A DNA stretch of 64,000 bases from positions 37,735,728 to 37,799,727 of the forward strand of contig NC_092115.1 of assembly GCF_045679555.1 (NCBI RefSeq), in the 5' to 3' direction. Each line of letters opens with the position of its first letter. Position 1 is the stretch's first letter. This DNA comes from Salvelinus alpinus. Taxonomy: Eukaryota > Chordata > Actinopteri > Salmoniformes > Salmonidae. The notes under the pieces are model-generated. The model was not told the origin of the DNA. It searched no databases and saw nothing but the letters and a program-made list of their open reading frames with translations. The translations under genes were made by a program, and so were the position numbers. Positions 56,664 to 64,000 of this stretch are shown here, in pieces.

Positions 56664-58149
56664 CTTGCATAATGCACATACACTAATAATGACAAACTTC
56701 TTGGAGCAGGCATTAGGCTATAGAAAATTAACACAGGTCTCAACAATCTCTCAAGCCCCCGTGCTAGTGATTAGCCAAGCTAATCTTTATATTTTAAGTT
56801 TAGCCAACTTGGATCTATGTGCTAGCTAACAAGGTTGAACAGTGGAATTGCAATGAACACACCCTTCAGTCTGCCGCCAACTGTTTGAAAGCATGTTAGC
56901 CTGTCCACTTCTTGAAATCAAGTGGCCTACCTTATTTCTCAGAATGAGAACGAGTTGCCAACTCCTTATATAATTGTGTTTTATGCTTACTGCACATTTA
57001 TAAAACACAATTATAAAAAGACTAGACAGCTAGTATAACAGTCTTTATGCTGAAATACTGCTAGCGGAACGTGTTATTGTATCATTGACGTGTATCATTG
57101 ATACTCTTGTTTTACTAGTGTCTGCACTGTGCTCAATTTGAGTAGTTGAGACATAACAATTACAGTAAAATAATGTCTCAATGTGTTTTGGTGTCCATAT
57201 GGCCAATTCTGTTTGACGAGTTCAAACCGCTTGTCAGAGAGTAAGATGTGATCTCTCAACTTTGCTGACAGGAAAGGGCTTGGTTTGTGTGTAAACCACA
57301 TAGAAAGAGGCATTGTGAGAGGTTTCACTCTTGCTCAAATCTGTCCAAAAAAAGGCCAATGCGTTTCAATGGGAATATTTTGGGCCTAAGCTTGTCGCCT
57401 GCCTTCCTGCCTTTGGGACAACGACTCCCATTATTAGGACGGAGACAGATCTCTGGTGTAAATGGAAAGGTGCACACAGCACAGAGGAGCGAAGGAGACG
57501 AGACCAAAAATCCAATGAGAACAAGCGGACATAAACGCTCATAAAAACGAAAAATAACAAAACGATTCTTGATTCTTGTGATACAGGCATTTGGAATATC
57601 GCGCAAAAACATGAATTCGAATGAATCAAATTTATTCGATATATTGCCCAGCCGTACTATAGGTTGCATGTTGTATGCCATTTAATTTGCAAACAAATGC
57701 TGATAGTGGGTGTTTTCTACATCTGGCATCAATTTGAGTGACTTTTTATATGTGTGTTGGTGAAGCAGCCTTCAACCCATTGCATTTAAAGTGTGGGTGT
57801 TGTTGTTGGGAAACTGCATTGAATTAAAGGCTCTTATCTCAGTGGCCCATGTGCATTCCAACGGTGCTTGCATGGTGCTACCTGCCAAAACAAACTGACT
57901 TGGCAGGAGAGAAACCAGGAGAGGCACACATGTTTATCATCATTGGACCAGCATATGGACTGACAAGTTTCTAAATCACACAAACACACACACACACACA
58001 CACAGTGCTGTAGTTGCTAAACCCACCATGTACAAAACACCCCTCTTCTTCACCCAGCTGTTCTCTTTCCTCCCTCTGAGCTGTCACAGAACTATCTTAC
58101 CAGTTGTTATTATCAAAAGGTTTGTGAAACCTTTCAACTAGCCTCTACC
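56664..58149. other. no gene recognised
   Basis: Unique-looking sequence with a CA run at 57978-58003. Overlapping short frames at 57287-57681 show no known motif. Confidence 0.4.
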
Positions 58150-58151
58150 AG

Positions 58152-58342
58152 ACTTGGGCTCAATTCGAATTGAAGTCAGTATATTCAGGAAGTGATTTGA
58201 ACTTAACATTCAGAAATGGTAAAACTTTTGAAATAAATAGATTTTACTTTTCAGTTTATTGAGAAGTCATTGAAAATAAATGCCCTTTTTTAATTATTGA
58301 ATTGTCATTTTTGTTTTATTCAAATTGAGCCCAACTCTTGCC
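58152..58342. mobile_element. MITE whose right end continues into the minisatellite
   Basis: GACTTGGGCTCAATTCGAAT at the left and, reverse complemented, GAGTTGGGCTCAATTTGAAT at the right form inverted ends around an AT-rich interior. The right end is the start of the first 66-bp minisatellite unit. Confidence 0.7.
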
Positions 58343-58984
58343 TCTACATACATCTTCTCTTATAAGCATCCGGGTTAGAGTGATAGAGAATTGAGCCCAA
58401 CCCTGGCCTCTACATACATCTTCTCTTATAAGCATCCGGGTTAGAGTGATAGAGAATTGAGCCCAACCCTGGCCTCTACATACATCTTCTCTTATAAGCA
58501 TCCGGGGTTAGAGTGATAGAGAATTGAGCCCAACCCTGGCCTCTACATACATCTTCTCTTATAAGCATCCAGGTTAGAGTGATAGAGAATTGAGCCCAAC
58601 CCTGGCCTCTACATACATCTTCTCTTATAAGCATCCGGGTTAGAGTGATAGAGAATTGAGCCCAACCCTGGCCTCTACATACATCTTCTCTTATAAGCAT
58701 CCGGGTTAGAGTGATAGAGAATTGAGCCCAACCCTGGCCTCTACATACATCTTCTCTTATAAGCATCCGGGTTAGAGTGATAGAGAATTGAGCCCAACCC
58801 TGGCCTCTACATACATCTTCTCTTATAAGCATCCGGGTTAGATGATAGAGAATTGAGCCCAACCCTGGCCTCTACATACATCTTCTCTTATAAGCATCCG
58901 GGTTAGAGTGATAGAGAATTGAGCCCAACCCTGGCCTCTACATACATCTACTCTTATAAGCATCCGGGTTAGAGTGATAGAGAT
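58327..58984. repeat. 66-bp minisatellite, about 10 units
   Basis: Units begin GAGCCCAACCCTGGCCTCTA at 58327, 58393, 58459, 58526, 58592, 58658, 58724, 58790, 58855 and 58921. One unit is 67 and one is 65 bases. The first unit differs (CCAACTCTTGCC). As 66 is a multiple of three, a 22-residue repeat appears on the - strand; I regard that as an artefact. Confidence 0.95.
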
Positions 58985-59072
58985 GATGCATCTCAATAGC
59001 CTCAGGTAGAATCCTCTTCTTTACCTATTTCTTTTTTGTTTCATTGTGTGAAAGACCTGGTCATATGGCTGC

Positions 59073-60482
59073 AATCCCGCTAACGGGATGATATGACAAC
59101 AGCCAGTGAAAGTGCCGGGCGCCAAATTCAAACAACAGAAATCTCATAATTAAAATTCCTCAAACATACATGTATATTATACCATTTTAAAGGTAATCTT
59201 GTTGTTAATCCCACCAAAGTGTCCGATTTCAAATAGGCTTTTCAGCGAAAGCACCACAAACAAAAATTCTGCCATTTTTCCAGCCAAAGAGAGGAGTCAC
59301 AAAAAGCACAAATAGAGATAAAATTAATCACTAACCTTTGATGATCTTCATCAGATCACACTCATAGGACTTCATGTTACACAATACATATATGTCTTGT
59401 TCGATTAAGTTCATATTTATATCCAAAAACCTCAGTTTACATTGGCGCCATGTTCAGAAATGCCTCCGAAATATCCAGAGAAATTGCAGAGAGCCACGTC
59501 AAATAACAGAAATACTCATCATAAACTTTGATGAAAGATACATGTTTTACATAGAATTAAAGATACACTTGTTCTTAATGCAACCGCTGTGTCAGATTTC
59601 AAAAAGCTTTACGGCAAAACACAATATTCAATCATCTGAAAACAGCGTTCAGCCACAAAAGCAAGCCATACAGTTACCCGTCAAATTGTGCAGTCAACAA
59701 AACTCATAAAAAGCATTATAAATCTTCACTTACCTTTGCTGATCTTAGTCGGAATGCACTCCCAGGACTCCCACTTCCACAAGAAATGTTTGTTTTGTTC
59801 GGTAATGTCCATCATTTATGTCCAAATAGCTATTTTTGTCGCGTGTTTGGTATACAAATCCAACGTCAGGAAGCGCGTTCACTAAAAGCTGACGAAATGT
59901 CCTAAAGTTCCGTAACAGTCCGTAGAAACATGTCAAACAATGTATTGAATCAATCTTTAGAATGTTTTTAACATAAATCTTGAATAACGTTCCAACCGGA
60001 GAATTACATTGACTTCAGATGAGCGATGGAACAGAGCTCCCTCTCATGTGAACGCGCATGGTGAAAGCATGGCCAGGTCATGGCAGACCTGACTAATTCC
60101 CCTCTCATTCGGCCCCCCTTCACAGTAGAGGCATCAGACAAGGTTCTACAGACTGTTGACATCTAGTGGAAGCCGTAGGAAGTGCAAACTCATCCATATC
60201 TTGCTGTGATTTCAATAGGATCTTGGTTGAAAATCGACCAGCTTTAGAATTTCCACTTCCTGTTTGGATTTTTTCTCAGGTTTTTGCCTGCCATATGAGT
60301 TCTGTTATACTCACAGACATAATGCAAACAGATTTAGAAACTTCAGAGTGTTTCCTATCCAATACTAATAATAATATGCATATATTAGCAACTATGACTG
60401 AGGAGCAGGCCGTTTACTCTGGGCACCTCTGTGCACCTTTCATCCAAGCTACTCAATACTGCCCCTGCAGCCATAAGAAGTT
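59073..60482. mobile_element. TTAA-type non-autonomous element, second copy
   Basis: The left end ATGGCTGCAATCCCGC and the right end (reverse complement) AACTTCTTATGGCTGCAGGG share an inverted ATGGCTGCA, and TTAA stands at the right junction. The interior has repeated AGAAATNCTCATNATAAANTT-like blocks near 59140 and 59510 and no coding region. Segments match 46645-49190, e.g. TAATGCAACCGCTGTGTCAGA is the inverse of sequence near 47490. The left border appears worn. Confidence 0.65.
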
Positions 60483-60554
60483 AATAGGAATTCATAGAAG
60501 GCATGACTTAGCTGAAATTAGATTGAACAGCTTGGTTGTAAATATGCCAATAAA

Positions 60555-62151
60555 ATCGTCAAATCAAATGTTATTTGTTTCATGTGCCGAATACAACAGG
60601 AGTAGACCTTGCCGTGAAATGTTTACTTTCAAGCACTTAACCAACAATGCAGTTAAGAAAAATATTTACTAAATAAACTAAAGTAGAAAATAAAAGAGCA
60701 ACAATATAATAACAATAACGAGACTATATACAGGGGGTACCAGTAACGAGTTGATGTGTGGGGGTACAGGTTAGTCGAGAGAATGCCAAGAGTGTGCAAA
60801 GCTGTCATCAAGTCAAAGGGTGACTACTTTGAAGAATCTCAAATGTAAAATATGTTGTTTAACACTTTTTTGGTTACTACATGATTCAATATGTGTTATT
60901 TCATAGTTGTCATGTCTTCACTATCATTCTACAATGTAGAAAATAGTAAAAATAAAGAAAAATTAGTAGGTGTGTTCAAACTTTTGACTGGTACTGTACA
61001 TGTATGTAGGGGTAAAGTGACTATGCATAGATAAAAAACAGCGAGTAGCAGCCGTGTAAAAAAAGTGGGGGTCAATGCAAATAGTCCGGGTAGCCATTTG
61101 ATTAGCTGTTCAGTAGTCTTATGGCTTGGGGGGAGATTAAGAAGCCTTCTGGACCTAGACTTGGCATTCTTGCCATGCGTTAGCAGAGAGAGTAGTCTGT
61201 GACTAGGGTGGCTGGAGTCTTCGTCTGACATCGCCTGGTATATAGGCCCTGAATGGCAGGAAGCTTGGCCCCAGTGATGTACTGGGCCGTACTCACTACC
61301 CTCTGTAGTGCCTTGTGGTCGGAGGCCGAGCTGTTGCTATACCAGGTGATGATGCAACCAATCAGGATGCTCTCGATGGTGCAGCTGTAGAACTTTTTGA
61401 GGATCTGAAGACACATGCCAAATCTTTTCAGTCTCCTGAGGGGGAATAGGCGTTGCCGTGCCATCTTCACAACTGTCTTGGTGTGTTTGGACCATGATAG
61501 TTTGTTGAGAAGCTCTCAACCTGCTCCACTACAGCCCCATCAATGATAATGGGGGCATGCTCGGTCCTCCTTTTTCCGTAGTCCACAATCATCTCCTTTG
61601 TCTTGATCATGTTGAGGGAGAGGTTGTTGTCCTGGCACCACACTGCAACGTCTCTGACCTCCTCCCTATAGGCGGTCTCATCGTCGTCGGTGATCAGGCC
61701 TACCACCGTTATGTCATCGGAAAACGTATTGATGGTGTTGGAGTCGTGCTTGGCAATGCAGTCATGGGTGAACAGGGATTACAGGAGGGGACTAAGCATG
61801 CACCCCTGAGGGGCCCCTGTGTTGAGGATCAGCGTGGCAGATGTGTTGTTGCCTACCCTTACCACCTGGGGGAGGCCCATCAGGCAGTCCAGGATCCAGG
61901 TGCAGGTGTTTAGTCCAATGGTCCTTAGCTTAGTGATGAGCTTTGTGGGCCCTATGGTGTTGAACGCTGAGCTGTAGTCAATGACCAGCATTCTCACGTA
62001 GGTTCCTTTTGTCCAAGTGGGAAAGGGCAGTGTTGAGTGTAATAGAGACTCCGTCATCTGTGGATCTGTTGGGGCGGTATGCAAATTGGAGTGGGTCTAG
62101 GGTTTCTGTGATGATGGTGTTCATGTGAGCACTTCATGGCTACAGATGTGA
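60555..62151 (-). pseudogene. jockey/L2-type LINE: reverse transcriptase and 3' tail
   Basis: On the - strand: [20 protein letters not shown] (motif A), [15 protein letters not shown] (motif B), FSDDITVVG (motif C with Asp pair), DNNLSLNMIKTKEMIVDYGK, and the C-terminal part RLFPLRRLKRFGM and ILIGCIITWYSNSSASDHKA. Frames shift between pieces, so it is dead. The 3' tail runs from about 61030 down to 60555, split by a Tc1 fragment. It is the same LINE type as 36545-38575, but here motifs B and C survive. Confidence 0.88.
60779..61003 (+). mobile_element. Tc1-like right-end fragment in the LINE tail
   Basis: AGAATGCCAAGAGTGTGCAA through CAAACTTTTGACTGGTACTG is the last part of the CAGTACCAGTCAAA... 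Tc1 family (compare 23770-23993). The left end is missing although LINE sequence lies on both sides. Confidence 0.85.
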
Positions 62152-62345
62152 ATTTAACCTTTATTTAACTTGGCAAGTCACTTAAGAACAAATTCTTATT
62201 TACAATGACAGTCTACACTGGCCAAACCCGGACGACGGTGGGCCAATTGTGCAACGCCCTATGGATCTCCCAATCATGGCCGGTTGTGATACAGCCTGGA
62301 TTCAAACCAGTGTGTCTGTAGTGACGCCTCTAGCACTGAGATTCC
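62152..62345 (-). mobile_element. tRNA-derived SINE, minus orientation
   Basis: Begins AATTTAACCTTTATTTAACT (the reverse of the AGTTAAATAAAGGT tail) and ends in the tRNA-like head. On the - strand this reads CTCAGTGCTAGAGGCGTCAC, then TGGTTTGAATCCAGGC as B box. The first bases of the head appear truncated. The tail type is the same as at 20772-20945 with a different head sequence. Confidence 0.85.
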
Positions 62346-62614
62346 CTACGAAAAGCCACTGGCACAGGAGAGAGCTGTCCATAACAACTTTCCAAACGTT
62401 ACTCTTTTGGTGTGAAGTTCCCCTGTATTGCACATATAAAATATGAATAGCTCCAAAACACATATTCCTATACAAAAAGGTACAGAGAGATGCATTCTAT
62501 AAGCTATATCTGTGATACGGTAAGAACTGTATGCCCTCTCCTCTCACCTGTGCTAACTCTTCCTGGTCACCTGTGCTACCTATATACACATGTGACCAGT
62601 GACCCATGACCCCA
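62346..62614. other. no feature recognised between LINE parts
   Basis: Unique-looking sequence separating the LINE RT part from the endonuclease part. Confidence 0.35.
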
Positions 62615-63390
62615 ACATTTAATGCCCTCTAGTATACAATACAATTACAAAATAACCCTTGACAGACAACATATGCACATCACATAAACAGGCCAAAACG
62701 GCTCCTACACATGGCTTCTGGTTTGGGTATGTACGTACGGTCACTGTGGGGGACAACGTCATCGATGCACTTATTAATGAAGCCGGTGACTGATGTGGTG
62801 TACTCCTCAATGCCATCGAATGACTCCCAGAACATATTCCAGTCTGTGCTAGCCAAACAGTCCTGTAGCTTAGCATCTGCGTCATCTGACCACTTCCATA
62901 TTGAGTGAGTCACTGGTACTTCCTGCTTTAGTTGTTGCTTGTAAGCAGGAATCAGGAGGATATAATTATGGTCAGATTTGCCAAATGGAGGGTGAGGGAG
63001 GGTTTTGTATGCATGTCTGTGTGTGGAGTAAAGGTGGTCTAGAGTTTTTTTCCCCCTCTGGTTGCACATGTGACATGATGGTGGAAATGAGGTAAAACGG
63101 ATTTAAGTTTCCCTGCATTAAAGTCCCCAGCCACTAGGAGCACCGCCTCTGGATGAGCATTTTCTTGTTTGCTTATGGCTTTATACAGCTCGTTGAGTGC
63201 GGTCTTAGAATAAAACTCTCTTGGTAAATAGTGTGGTCTACAGGTTATCATGAGATACTCTACCTCAGGTGAGCAAAACCTCAAGAATAATATTTGATTT
63301 TGCGCACCAGCTGTTATTGACAAATAGACACAGACCGCCACCACTTGTCTTACCGGAGGCAGCTGTTCTGTCTTGCCAATGCAAATCATA
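62615..63390 (-). pseudogene. LINE apurinic-type endonuclease, decayed
   Basis: On the - strand: VEYLMITCRPHYLPREF, HPEAVLLVAGDFN (the conserved Asp/Asn pair of APE-type nucleases), then LDHLYSTHRHAYKTL and FGKSDHNYILLIPAY with the SDH catalytic His. A spacer region follows, LQDCLASTDWNMFWE. Two frames are used, with a break near 63060. It is probably the 5' part of the same LINE as 60555-62151, separated by deletion and insertion. Confidence 0.85.
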
Positions 63391-64000
63391 AAAGTAAACA
63401 TAATTGTTTACAACTCTGCTTTTATTTCTCCTAACTATGTGCAGGGCTTATGGCTCATTAGGGCAGTGAGTGTTTTACAAAAGGGATTCATCAGACCAAA
63501 CTGGCTCCACAGGGACTTCATTGTTTGTGTCCTGGGAGATAACCCAGGCCTGAGCCAAAGTGGCTTTTTTGTTTAGACACAGCCGAAAGAAACAGATGGA
63601 GACCATGGTTGGAAACTTATCTTGGTCTTCTTGTAAACATGCCTCATGCTCTTGTTTTTACCTCTCCTGACCTTTGACATTTGACCTTTGAACCCCCATT
63701 ATGTTTAGATTTGTAGCCTGGATCCAGAGTTTCATAGTCTCATGGTTCTTTTAACCTTGCAGTTCGATGAATGGTGGTATAAACAGATGAACTAGACTAA
63801 CTGAATAACGAAGCATTTTGCATTGTCATGACAATATGGTAAATGGTCCCCATCATATCTAGAGATTACACACACATCTGTGGCTGGGTGGGGCTATAGG
63901 GTCGGGTATCAGTCAAGAGGAATGTTGGGGTGTTTGGGGAATTTGGGAACAGCAGGCTGTTGTAAAGAGTGTGAGTCAAGAATGGTGTAATTGTAGGAAA
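63391..64000. other. no gene recognised
   Basis: No exon or element end was identified up to the window edge. Confidence 0.4.

Noticed and set aside
58316-58862. - strand frames with a 22-residue repeat
   Set aside because: Product of the 66-bp minisatellite; no start context, no homology, frame broken by the 65- and 67-base units.

Overview
This is a vertebrate, almost certainly salmonid (salmon, trout, charr or whitefish), genomic window. The basis is the combination of several Tc1-like families with their characteristic termini, tRNA-derived salmonid-type SINEs, jockey/L2-type LINE tails, long CA microsatellites, and split genes with GT-AG introns. Less than about 4% of the window codes for host protein; most of the rest is layered mobile elements.

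Host genes. (1) The last two exons of an RGK-family small GTPase lie on the + strand (8112-8289 and 12045-12370) and look most like rem2; the P-loop exon and start codon are not in the window. (2) A complete nop9 gene (nucleolar pumilio-like 18S rRNA maturation factor) lies on the - strand, ten coding exons between 30562 and 26810. Joined, they read through in frame to 652 codons plus stop. (3) A dead C2H2 zinc-finger gene (- strand, 24274 to about 20010) is broken by stops, a Tc1 element that itself holds a solo LTR, and a SINE. The two live genes have no evident functional link beyond neighbourhood.

Layout. 1-8.1 kb: upstream DNA or intron of the RGK gene, with two Tc1-like elements, a SINE and a LINE tail. 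8.1-12.4 kb: RGK exons; their intron carries a LINE tail, a palindromic element and a miniature LTR element (TRIM) with identical LTRs, a primer-binding site and a polypurine tract. 12.4-20 kb: MITEs, a three-level transposon nest, an hAT-type element and a 30-bp minisatellite with an internal 13-unit duplication. 20-24.3 kb: zinc-finger pseudogene. 24.6-26.6 kb: Tc1 nested in another element. 26.8-30.6 kb: nop9. 30.6-54.4 kb: hAT/Tc1 nest, LINE copies, solo LTR, hAT transposase relic, TTAA-flanked element and a 229-bp CA tract. 54.4-56.7 kb: LTR retrotransposon with 458-bp LTRs, an AGAAC target duplication and no recognisable gag or pol. 58.2-59 kb: a MITE whose end seeded a 66-bp minisatellite. 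59-64 kb: a second TTAA-type element and a decayed LINE with RT and endonuclease fragments.

The most interesting objects are the TRIM in the RGK intron, the LTR element with a repetitive non-gag ORF starting inside its LTR, the higher-order structure of the 30-bp array, and the MITE-seeded minisatellite. I saw no CRISPR array, operon, rRNA or functional tRNA gene. Family assignments rest on reading the sequence and on recall of the families; no database search was possible.
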